From positions 1 through 64,000 of the forward strand of contig DDTN01000039.1 of the NCBI GenBank assembly GCA_002344355.1: 64,000 bases of DNA, written 5' to 3'. The position numbers and the translations under genes were made by a program. The notes beneath the pieces were generated by a model. That model had not been told where the DNA came from. It was given only the letters and a program-made list of their open reading frames with translations, and ran no database searches. This DNA is from Proteobacteria bacterium UBA2363. Its GTDB lineage: Bacteria > Pseudomonadota > Gammaproteobacteria > Xanthomonadales > UBA2363. Positions 34,730-43,400 of this stretch are shown here, piece by piece (the stretch's first letter is position 1; each line of letters opens with the position of its first letter).

Positions 34730-35017
34730 TCACTTCTTCTTCAGCAGGCCGCCGATCAGCGGCAGGATCAGGCCGGCGACCGCGCCGATGCCGCCCTGCG
34801 CGGCCAGCGCCGCCGGGTCGCTGCCGGTGCCGGCCATGCCGAGCATCTCGAACAGGCCGGCGGCCTGGGCGCCCTGCGCGCCGGCGACGCCGCCGACCGC
34901 GCCCAGCACGCTGTTCAGCAGCGGGCCCAGGCTGCGCGCCTTGTTGATCAGGCCGGCGATGTTGCCGCCGACCAGGCCGGCGATGGCCTGGACGATCAGG
35001 GGCAAAAGGTTCTCCAT
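34730..35017 (-). CDS. Small Gly/Ala-rich hydrophobic protein
   Basis: Function not recognised. A 95-residue protein (MENLLPLIVQAIAGLVGGNI) with two long glycine-zipper-like hydrophobic stretches, VQAIAGLVGGNIAGLI and GAVAGLILPLIGGLLKKK, and a basic C-terminus. A strong GGAGGAG lies 7-13 nt before the ATG, so it is very probably expressed. It may be a small membrane or membrane-active protein. It is convergent with nupC and divergent from the PfkB-family kinase. Confidence 0.72.
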   Translation of the reverse strand: MENLLPLIVQAIAGLVGGNIAGLINKARSLGPLLNSVLGAVGGVAGAQGAQAAGLFEMLGMAGTGSDPAALAAQGGIGAVAGLILPLIGGLLKKK

Positions 35018-35170
35018 GGTGGTGCTCCTCCCTTGCATTCTCGTTATGCGGAACGCTCCGCCGGGCCAGTCTAGTCCTCCCGGCCCGCTGCGCCGCCGCC
35101 TTGACGGAACCGTCGCCGGGCGCTGTGATGGCGGGCTAGCCGGCGCGCCGGCGCAGTGGGGTTGCAGGCC

Positions 35171-36148
35171 ATGCCCGGCCACGACGTGGTGGTGATCGGT
35201 TCCTACGTCCAGGACCACATCTGGACGCTGCCGGCCTTTCCGCGCCCGGGCGAGACCGCGCCGGCGGCCGGCTATGCCAGCTGCGCGGGCGGCAAGGGCT
35301 TCAACCAGGCCGTCGCCGCCCGGCGGCTGGGTGCCGATGCGCTGTTCGTGGGCGCCCTGGGCGACGACGCCGGCGCCGAAGGCGCCCGTGCCTTCGCTGC
35401 CGCCGAGGGGCTGGCGGCGTCCTGGCAGGTGGTCGCCGGCGAGCCGACCGCGGCGGCCGGCATCCTGGTCGACGGCGCCGGCAACAACCTGATCGCGGTC
35501 GCCCTGGGCGCGAACCGGAAGCTGGCGCCGAGCTTCATCGCCGGCCTGGCCGGCGGGCTGGCCGGCAGCCGCCTGCTGCTGACCCAGATGGAGACCTGCC
35601 TGGCCGCGCTGGCGGCGGTCGCCGACCTGGCCGACGCCCTGGCCATTCCGGCGATCCTGAACCCGGCGCCGATGGATGGCGCGCTGCCGCCCGCCCTGCT
35701 GCGCCGCTTCCCGCTGGTGACGCCGAACGAGACCGAGTTCGCGCAGCTTCTGGAATGCTGCGGCGTGGCGCAGGTCGATCCGGACCAGGTGGCCGCGCTG
35801 TCCGACGACGAACTGCAGCGGCTCGCCCGCGGCCTGGGCGTGGCCACTGTCGTGGTCACCCTGGGTCGCCACGGCTGCTTCGTCTGCCATGCCGGGGGCA
35901 GCCCCTGGGCCGCCGGCGAACCGGCCTGCTATCGCCTGGCCGCCGAGGCCGTGGCCAGCATCGACAGCACCGGCGCCGGCGACTGCTTCAACGGCGCCCT
36001 GGCCGCCGCCCTGGCCGCCGGTCCCGGCACCGGCTTCCGCACGGCGATCGTCGATGCCAACCGCGCCGCCGCCCTGTCCACCGAGCGCCGCGGCACCACC
36101 GTCGCCATGCCCAACCGCGCCGAAGTCGTGGCCCGCTTCGGCGCCTGA
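35171..36148 (+). CDS. PfkB-family carbohydrate kinase, ribokinase-like
   Basis: A 325-residue sugar kinase. N-terminal PfkB signature: GGKGFNQAVAARRLGADALF. The catalytic/anion-hole motif DSTGAGDCFNGALAAAL carries the base Asp. LNPAPMDGALPPALL and VTPNETEFAQLL are typical of ribokinase (RbsK), which phosphorylates D-ribose at O5. Assignment to ribose is likely but not proven, since related kinases act on other sugars. The nearby nucleoside transporter supports a link to ribose salvage. The ATG at 35171 sits after GTTGCAGGCC with no clear Shine-Dalgarno. Confidence 0.88.
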   Translation: MPGHDVVVIGSYVQDHIWTLPAFPRPGETAPAAGYASCAGGKGFNQAVAARRLGADALFVGALGDDAGAEGARAFAAAEGLAASWQVVAGEPTAAAGILVDGAGNNLIAVALGANRKLAPSFIAGLAGGLAGSRLLLTQMETCLAALAAVADLADALAIPAILNPAPMDGALPPALLRRFPLVTPNETEFAQLLECCGVAQVDPDQVAALSDDELQRLARGLGVATVVVTLGRHGCFVCHAGGSPWAAGEPACYRLAAEAVASIDSTGAGDCFNGALAAALAAGPGTGFRTAIVDANRAAALSTERRGTTVAMPNRAEVVARFGA

Positions 36149-36193
36149 GTGCTGCATCGCCGCATCCGCAGCGTCGTTGCCGTTTCCACAGCG

Positions 36194-36202
36194 TGTTAGC
36201 CT
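36194..36202 (+). promoter_or_regulatory. Putative extended -10 promoter of the secreted protein gene at 36227
   Basis: TGTTAGCCT ends 24 nt before the ATG; TTGCCG occurs upstream but with only 14 nt spacing. The predicted leader contains the AGGAGA ribosome-binding site. Confidence 0.45.
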
Positions 36203-36226
36203 TCCCCGGTCCCCAGGAGAATCGCC

Positions 36227-37315
36227 ATGCGCCTGCCCGCCCTCGCCCTGCTGCTGGCCTTCGCCGCCCCCGCCCTTGCCTGCCCGGAACCGCCGTTCAA
36301 CGAGACCGTCGAGCTGGGCGGCACCGCGACCTGGCTGGAGGGCGACGACGGCTGCGCCCTGGATGTCCGCATCGATGCCAACGTGCGCGGGTCGGCGGCG
36401 ATGGCCCACGTGCGGCGCCGCGACCAGGCGCCGCTGATGGAGCTGGCCTTCCGGGCCGACCTCTCGGCGCTGACCGGTCTCAACGCGGTGCAGGTATTCG
36501 ATCTGGTCCACGCCGTGTCCGCCCAGCCCGCCGGCAGCGGCGACCAGCGCACCGCCACGGTGTTCGCGCTGTCGGTGTTCGGCAATATCGCGGGCACGTC
36601 CCGGAACCTGGGCGTGTCCGCTCCCTGTCCCGGCCAGCCGGGCGGCCAGTGCACGTTGTCGGTGCCGCTGCCTGTGCGCCCCGAGATCACGCTGCGGCTG
36701 GAGGAAGGCGCCGGCACCGGCAGCCTGCGCCTGTGGGTGGACACGCCGACCAGCGATGCCCCGACCGCGGTCATGAACGGCCTGGACACCGTGGCGCTGG
36801 GCGGCATCGAACGCCTGGCCCTGGGCCTGGGCAACCCCAGCACCGGGTTCCTGGCAGGGCAGGCCACGCGCACCGTGCGCTTCGACCGCATCGCCCTGGC
36901 CGACGACCAGCTCGCCTGGATCAGCCACGAGGCCGGCGAGGACGCCAACTGCCCTGTAGGAGTGCCCTTTCCGCTCGGTTCCGTGAGCGGAAGCACCTGC
37001 ACCGGCAGCCACGACCTGCCGGCCCTGGCCTCGGGCAGCACGCGCAACCGCTCGCCAGCCGTGCTCTACCGATTCACCCTGCCTGAGCCGCGCACCGGTG
37101 CCTTCTCAATCGCCGAGCCGACGCCGTTCGGGGTGGCGCTGTTCCTGTGCGAGGTCCCCTGCGGGCCGGCCACCCGCTGCATCGCCACCGGGAATGCGGG
37201 CAATCCGCTGACCTTCTCGCAACTGCAGGGAACCTGGTACCTGGTGGTCAAGCCGGCCGGCGGACCGTCAGCCTGCGGGAACTACACCCTCACGTACAAC
37301 GGACCGTTGGGCTGA
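36227..37315 (+). CDS. Secreted protein of unknown function with Cys-rich C-terminal beta domain
   Basis: No confident family. A 362-residue protein with signal peptide MRLPALALLLAFAAPALA. Residues 25-240 look like a jelly-roll or concanavalin-like domain (VELGGTATWLEGDDGCALDV, then ITLRLEEGAGTGSLRLWVD and TRTVRFDRIALADDQ). A later module (SSxLYRFTLPEPRTG to GPSACGNYTLTYNGPLG) resembles bacterial pre-peptidase C-terminal (PPC) domains, which assist secreted enzymes. Cys residues are frequent (CEVPCGPATRC), suggesting disulfides. AGGAGA lies 7 nt before the ATG. It looks monocistronic. Confidence 0.75.
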   Translation: MRLPALALLLAFAAPALACPEPPFNETVELGGTATWLEGDDGCALDVRIDANVRGSAAMAHVRRRDQAPLMELAFRADLSALTGLNAVQVFDLVHAVSAQPAGSGDQRTATVFALSVFGNIAGTSRNLGVSAPCPGQPGGQCTLSVPLPVRPEITLRLEEGAGTGSLRLWVDTPTSDAPTAVMNGLDTVALGGIERLALGLGNPSTGFLAGQATRTVRFDRIALADDQLAWISHEAGEDANCPVGVPFPLGSVSGSTCTGSHDLPALASGSTRNRSPAVLYRFTLPEPRTGAFSIAEPTPFGVALFLCEVPCGPATRCIATGNAGNPLTFSQLQGTWYLVVKPAGGPSACGNYTLTYNGPLG

Positions 37316-37457
37316 GACGGGCGCCAACGCAGTAGGCCGCCTTTCCGGAGGATCTGGTGCCCCCCGGTCCGGCGTGGCGGGTTCCGGCCCGCGGGTGACC
37401 AGGGCTTCACGCACGTGAACGATGTTGACGCGCCCGCCGCGGCGCGTCCCGCCCCGC

Positions 37458-37463
37458 TACCAT
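37458..37463 (+). promoter_or_regulatory. Putative -10 element of dusB (near-leaderless)
   Basis: TACCAT, preceded by GC, lies 8 nt before the dusB ATG (37472), predicting a leader of 0-2 nt. No Shine-Dalgarno is present. Confidence 0.4.
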
Positions 37464-37471
37464 GGCCGGCC

Positions 37472-38461
37472 ATGCAGATCGGCCGCCACCGCATCGATCC
37501 GCCGCTGGTGCTGGCGCCGATGGCCGGCATCACCGACAAGCCGTTCCGGGTGCTGTGCAAGCGCCTGGGCGCCGGCCTGTGCGTGTCGGAAATGACCGCC
37601 GCCGATCCGGCGCTGCGGCACACCCGAAAGTCGGCGCTGCGCCGCGAGCATTCCGGCGAGCCGGAGCCGGTGGCGGTGCAGATCGCCGGCTGGGATCCGG
37701 CGATGCTGGCCGACGCCGCGCGCTTCAACGCCGACCAGGGCGCCCAGATCATCGACATCAACATGGGCTGCCCGGCCAAGAAGGTGTGCCGGCGCGAGGC
37801 CGGTTCCGCCCTGCTCGCCGACGAGCCGCTGGTGGCGCGCATCCTGGCCGCCGTGGTGGCCGCGGTCGAGGTGCCGGTGACCCTGAAGATCCGCACGGGC
37901 CCGGACCCGGCCAACCGCAACGGCGTGCGCATCGCCCGGATCGCCGAGGATTCCGGCATCGCCGCCCTGGCCGTGCACGGCCGCACCCGCGCCGACCGCT
38001 TCCTGGGCCGCGCCGAATACGCCACCATCGCGGCGATCAGGCGTGCGGTGGCGATCCCGGTGATCGCAAACGGCGACATCGACTCGCCGCAGGCCGCGCG
38101 CGCGGTGCTCGAGGCCACCGGTGCCGATGCCGTGATGGTCGGTCGCGCCGCCCAGGGCCGGCCCTGGATCTTCGCCGAGATCGCCGCCTACCTGGCGACC
38201 GGCCAGGTGCCGGCCCCGCCTTCGCCGGCCCAGGTCGGGGACTGGCTGCTCGGGCACCTGGACGGGCTGTACGCCCTGTACGGCGAGCCCCCGGGCGTAC
38301 GCATCGCGCGCAAGCACATCGGCTGGTACTGCCGCAGCCATGCCGGGGCCGAGGCGTTCTGGCGGCAGGTCAGCGGCATCGAGCAGGCGCGCGCGCAGCG
38401 CGACGCGGTCGCGGCGTTTTTCGCCGCGCTGGCGGACCCGGCCTGGTCGAGGGCGGCATGA
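37472..38461 (+). CDS. dusB: tRNA-dihydrouridine synthase DusB
   Basis: A 329-residue FMN enzyme that reduces uridine to dihydrouridine in the tRNA D-loop. The barrel begins LVLAPMAGITDKPFRVLCKR. The catalytic Cys is in INMGCPAKKVCRREAGSALL. FMN-binding segments include ALAVHGRTRADRF, VIANGDIDS and AVMVGRAAQGRPWIF. The residues after the catalytic Cys match DusB rather than DusA or DusC. In many gammaproteobacteria dusB is followed by fis; here the stop overlaps a GGDEF gene by 4 nt (ATGA). No Shine-Dalgarno; see the -10-like site 8 nt upstream. Confidence 0.95.
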   Translation: MQIGRHRIDPPLVLAPMAGITDKPFRVLCKRLGAGLCVSEMTAADPALRHTRKSALRREHSGEPEPVAVQIAGWDPAMLADAARFNADQGAQIIDINMGCPAKKVCRREAGSALLADEPLVARILAAVVAAVEVPVTLKIRTGPDPANRNGVRIARIAEDSGIAALAVHGRTRADRFLGRAEYATIAAIRRAVAIPVIANGDIDSPQAARAVLEATGADAVMVGRAAQGRPWIFAEIAAYLATGQVPAPPSPAQVGDWLLGHLDGLYALYGEPPGVRIARKHIGWYCRSHAGAEAFWRQVSGIEQARAQRDAVAAFFAALADPAWSRAA

Positions 38462-40407
38462 GGGCGGTTGCCGTCCGCGCCCAGGACGCGACCGCGCATC
38501 GGTGCGCCGCCCGTGCCTGCCCGGTCCGGGCGCTGCGGGCGCTGTCCGGACTGCTCGCCGGCCTGCTGGTCGCGGTCGCCACGGCGGTCGCCCAGTCGCC
38601 GCCGGCGGCCGAGGACTGCGAGGCCTTGAGCAATACCGACCCCGCCGCCGCCCATGCGCTGGCCGAGCGGCAGCTCGCCGCCCCCGGCCTTTCCCTGGAA
38701 GCCGAGATCCAGGCCCGGATGTGCCTGGCCTGGTCGCACGTGCGCACCGGCGAGGCCGACCAGGCGCGTGCCGAAGCCGACCGCCTGCTCGACCTGGCCG
38801 CCCGCGAAGGCCTGTCGCCGGCGGTGGTGACCGCGGCGCTGCGCCGCGCCGGCAGCGTGCATTTCTCCCTGGGCGACCGCCATGACGCGGTCGACCGCTT
38901 CGTGCAGGCGCTGGAAATCGCCGACGAGCACGGCCTGGACAACGAACGGATCGGCCTGCTCATCAACCTCGGCATCGCCCGCGGCAGCCTCGACGAGGGC
39001 CTGCAGGCGCAGGCGCACTTCGAGGAGGCCCTGCGGCTGATGGAGGCCACCGGCCACCGCCAGCACGAGCCGCCGCTGCTCAACAACTACGGCCTGTCCC
39101 TGGTCCAGAACGGCGAGCCCGGGCGCGGCCTGCCGCTGCTGGAACGGGCGCTGGAACTGGCCGAGGCCCAGGGCAACCGGGTCGGCATCGCCCACGTCAC
39201 CCACAGCATCGGCTTCGCGCTGCGCCAGCTCGGCCGGCTCGAGGAGGCCGAGGCCAGCCTGCGGCGCGCCCTGGCCGAGCGCCGCGAGATCGGCGCCCGC
39301 GCAGGCGAGGGCGCGACCCTGCTCGAGCTGGCCCGCGTCGAGCAGGCGCGCGGCGAGCTGGCCGCCGCCCTGGCCGATGCCGAGACCGCCGTGGCGCTGG
39401 CCCGGGAGACCGGCGACGAGGCCACCGAGCGCGACGGCATGCACACGCTGTCGACCCTCTACGCCAGCCTGGGGCGGATTCCGGAGGCCTACCAGGCCGA
39501 GCGCCGCAACAACGAGATGAACCTGCGCTTCGCGCGCGAGCAGAACGTCCAGCGGCTCGCCGAACTGGAGGCCCGCCTGCGCTCGCAGATGGACCGTCGC
39601 GAGCTCGAGCTGTTGCGTCGCGACAACGAGATCCAGGCCCTGCAGCTCGAGCGCGACCGCCTGGCCCGGCGCTACGGGATCGGCCTGCTGGCGCTGATCG
39701 TGCTGGCCGCCGGGCTGGCCACCTGGCACCAGCGCCGGGTCAACCGGCAGCTGCGCCATGCCAACGCCAAGGACGACATGACCGGCCTGTCCAACCGCCG
39801 GCACATGACGCGGGTGCTGGACTGGCTGCAGGCGCACCGCGGCACCGCCGCCCTCCAGGCCGGTCCGGTGCGGGCCGGTGTGCTGTTCCTGATCGACATC
39901 GACCGCTTCAAGTCGATCAACGACCGGTTCGGCCACGAGGTCGGCGACAAGGTGCTGGTCACGGTCGCGCAGCGCCTTCGTGCCAGCACCCGCGGCGGCG
40001 ACCGCGGCGGCGACCGCCTGTGCCGCTGGGGCGGCGAGGAATTCCTGGTGGCCGCCCCCGACCTGACCGAGCAGCAGGCCATGGACATGGCCGAGCGGCT
40101 GCGGTCGCTGGTCTCGGCCGCGCCGGTGACCGTGGAGGGCGGGGCATCCGTGCCGGTCTCGGTGTCGGTGGGCTTCGCCCCCTGGCCGCTGTTCGAGGGC
40201 GGCGCCGCGCTGCCCTGGCTGCTGACCCTGCGCCTGGCCGACCAGGCGCTGTACCTGGCCAAGGATGCCGGCCGCGACACCTGGGCCGGCTACTGGGGGG
40301 GTGTCTGGCCGGCCGGTCGCGATGCCGAGGGCCTGGCCCGGGACCTGGCCCGGCACCTGCCCGAGCTGCTCCGCGACGGCACCCTGCGCCTGCGCCGCCC
40401 GTCCTGA
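38458..40407 (+). CDS. TPR sensor diguanylate cyclase (GGDEF)
   Basis: A 649-residue protein predicted to make cyclic di-GMP. A signal-anchor or signal peptide (LRALSGLLAGLLVAVATAVAQ) precedes a periplasmic helical region of TPR-like repeats (about 60-390). A coiled segment, a membrane helix (about 407-425, YGIGLLALIVLAAGLATW) and a cytoplasmic GGDEF domain follow (about 440-610). The active-site motif is WGGEEF, and an intact inhibitory I-site RxxD lies 5 residues upstream (RGGD), so product feedback is expected. The ATG overlaps the dusB stop (ATGA), implying translational coupling with a tRNA-modification gene. Confidence 0.92.
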   Translation: MRAVAVRAQDATAHRCAARACPVRALRALSGLLAGLLVAVATAVAQSPPAAEDCEALSNTDPAAAHALAERQLAAPGLSLEAEIQARMCLAWSHVRTGEADQARAEADRLLDLAAREGLSPAVVTAALRRAGSVHFSLGDRHDAVDRFVQALEIADEHGLDNERIGLLINLGIARGSLDEGLQAQAHFEEALRLMEATGHRQHEPPLLNNYGLSLVQNGEPGRGLPLLERALELAEAQGNRVGIAHVTHSIGFALRQLGRLEEAEASLRRALAERREIGARAGEGATLLELARVEQARGELAAALADAETAVALARETGDEATERDGMHTLSTLYASLGRIPEAYQAERRNNEMNLRFAREQNVQRLAELEARLRSQMDRRELELLRRDNEIQALQLERDRLARRYGIGLLALIVLAAGLATWHQRRVNRQLRHANAKDDMTGLSNRRHMTRVLDWLQAHRGTAALQAGPVRAGVLFLIDIDRFKSINDRFGHEVGDKVLVTVAQRLRASTRGGDRGGDRLCRWGGEEFLVAAPDLTEQQAMDMAERLRSLVSAAPVTVEGGASVPVSVSVGFAPWPLFEGGAALPWLLTLRLADQALYLAKDAGRDTWAGYWGGVWPAGRDAEGLARDLARHLPELLRDGTLRLRRPS

Positions 40408-40436
40408 GGCCGTCCGGCGGTCGCCCGGGGCGGGAC

Positions 40437-40445
40437 TGTTAGAAT
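40437..40445 (+). promoter_or_regulatory. Putative extended -10 promoter of the indolepyruvate oxidoreductase
   Basis: TGTTAGAAT, an extended -10 close to consensus, ends 30 nt before the ATG at 40476. No -35 is apparent. Confidence 0.5.
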
Positions 40446-40475
40446 GCGCGACCCCCGCAAGCCGGTTCCAGCGCC

Positions 40476-43400
40476 ATGTCCGCCAGCCTCTCCGCGCCCG
40501 CGATCGACGCCGGGTACACCCTCGAGCACAAGTACACCCGCACCCAGGGCCGGATCTACCTGAGCGGCGTGCAGGCGCTGGTGCGCCTGCCGCTGATGCA
40601 GCGGATGCGCGACCAGGCCGCCGGCCTGGACACCGCCGGCTTCATCTCCGGCTACCGGGGTTCGCCGCTGGGTGGCTTCGACCTGGAACTGTGGCGCGCC
40701 CGCAAGCACCTGTCCGCCGCCGCCGTGAAGTTCGTGCCCGGGCTCAACGAGGACCTCGGCGCGACCATGGTCTGGGGCAGCCAGCAGGCCAACCTGTTCC
40801 CGGGGGCGAAGCACGACGGCGTCTATGCCATGTGGTACGGCAAGGGGCCGGGTGTCGACCGCTGCGGCGACGTGTTCAAGCACGGCAACGCCGCCGGCAC
40901 CTCGCGCCATGGCGGCGTGCTGGCCCTGGCCGCCGACGACCACGCCTGCCGCAGCTCGACCCTGCCGCACGGCTCCGAGCACGAGTTCGTCTCGGCGCTG
41001 ATGCCGGTGCTCAACCCGGCCGGCGTCCAGGACATCCTCGACATGGGCCTGCTCGGCTGGGCGATGAGCCGCTTCACCGGCCGCTGGGTCGGCTTCAAGA
41101 CCATCGCCGAGACCGTCGAATCCTCGGCCAGCGTCACCGTCGACCCGCACCAGCTCGACATCGTGGTGCCGGGCGACTTCCCGTTGCCGCCGGGCGGCCT
41201 CAACATCCGCTGGCCGGATCCGCCGCTGGACCAGGAGATGCGCCTGCACCAGTACGCGGTCGACGCGGCGATCGCCTTCGCGCGCGCCAACGGCATCGAC
41301 CGCGTCGTGTTCGACTCGCCGCGCGCCCGCCTGGGCATCGTCACCACCGGCAAGAGCTACCTGGACGTGCTGCAGGCCCTGGAATACCTGGGCATCGACG
41401 CCGAGGCCTGCCGCGACATCGGCATCCGCGTCTACAAGGTCGGCATGACCTGGCCGCTGGAGCCGGCCGGCATCCGCGAGTTCGCGCGCGGCCTGGAGGA
41501 CATCGTCGTCGTCGAGGAGAAGCGCGCCTTCATCGAGTCGCAGATGAAGGAGGCCATGTACAACTGGGACCACGAGCGGCGCCCGAGCATCGTCGGCAAG
41601 TACGACGAGTCCGGCGACTGGATCCTGCCCAGCACCTCGGAACTGACCCCGGCGCGCATCGCCCGGGTCATCGCCGGCCGGCTGGCGCGTTTCTTCAGCA
41701 GCGAGCGCATCGAGCAGCGCCTGAAGTGGATCGCCGCCAAGGAGGCCGAGCTGGCGCTGCCGCGGCCGGTGTTCCCGCGCGCCGCGCACTACTGCTCGGG
41801 CTGCCCGCACAACACCTCGACCGTGGTCCCGGAAGGCTCCCGGGCGCTGGGCGGTATCGGCTGCCACTACATGGTCACCTGGATGGACCGGCGCACCGAC
41901 ACCTTCACCCAGATGGGCGGCGAGGGCGTGACCTGGTGCGGGCAGGCGCCGTTCACCAGCGAGAAGCACGTCTTCCAGAACCTCGGCGACGGCACCTACT
42001 TCCACTCCGGCTCGCTGGCGATCCGCCAGGCGATCGCCGCCGGCGTCAACATCACCTACAAGATCCTCTACAACGACGCGGTGGCGATGACCGGCGGCCA
42101 GCCGGTCGACGGCACCCTGACCGTGCCCGACATCGCCCACCAGGTGCGCGCCGAGGGCGTGACCACGATCGTCGTGCTGTCCGACGACATCGGCAAGTGG
42201 AGCCGCCCGGAGATCTTCCCCGAGGGCGTCGAGTTCGCGCCGCGCGAGCGCCTGGACGAGGTCCAGAAGCGGCTGCGCGAGATCCCCGGCACAACGGTGC
42301 TGATCTACGACCAGACCTGTGCCGCCGAGAAGCGCCGGCGCCGCAAGCGCAAGCTGATGGTCGACCCGCCCAAGCGGGTGATGATCAACTCGCTGGTCTG
42401 CGAGGGCTGCGGCGACTGCGGCGTGAAGTCCAACTGCGTGTCGGTGCTGCCGCTGGAGACCGAGTTCGGCCGCAAGCGCAGCATCGACCAGAGCAGCTGC
42501 AACAAGGACTACTCCTGCGTCGAGGGCTTCTGCCCCAGCTTCGTCACCGTGCACGGCGGCGCCCTGCGCAAGCCGAAGCCGCGCGCCGGCGCGATCGACC
42601 CGGCCGCGCTGCCGATGCCGTCGCTGCCGGCGCTGGCGCAGCCCTGGAACATCCTGGTCACCGGCATCGGCGGCACCGGCGTGGTCACCATCGGCGCCCT
42701 GATCGGCATGGCCGCGCACCTGGAAGGCAAGGGCACCAGCGTGCTCGACCAGACCGGCCTGGCCCAGAAGGGCGGCGCGGTCACCACCCACGTGCGCATC
42801 GCGCAGCGGCCCGAGGACATCCACGCGGTGCGCATCGCCGCCGGCGAGGCCGACCTGGTGCTGGGCTGCGACATGGTCGTGGTCAACGACTACTGGGCGC
42901 TGTCGAAGATCCGCGCCGACCGCTCCAACGTGGTGCTGAACACCTACGAGGCGATGCCCGGCACCTTCACCCGCCAGCCGGACATGCAGTTCCCGGCCGC
43001 CGACATCGTGCAGGCCGTGCGCACCGCGCTGGGTGGCCGCGACCCGGCCCTGGTCGACGGCACCGCCCTGGCCACCGCCCTGCTCGGCGACGCGATCGGC
43101 GCCAACCTGTTCATGCTCGGCTATGCCTGGCAGAAGGGCTGGGTGCCGGTCGGCCTGGACGCGCTGATGCGCGCCGTGGAGCTCAACGGCGCCGCGGTCG
43201 AGATGAACCGCAAGGCCTTCACCTGGGGCCGCATGGCAGCGGTCGACGTCGCCGCCGTGCAGGCCGCGGCGGCCGGCGAGGACGCCGGTGCCGACGTGGT
43301 CGCGCTGCCGATCGACGACCTGCGCCTGTCGTCGGACCTCGACGAGCTGATCGCCCGCCGCGAGCGCTTCCTGACCGGCTACCAGAACGCCGCCTATGCG

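Noticed and set aside
28124..35074. A plus-strand open frame of over 2,300 codons
   Set aside because: It is the mirror of the subtilisin and ETF-QO genes (both with intact motifs on the minus strand) and reads nupC in the wrong frame. The translation is Arg/Gly/Gln-rich with no domain.
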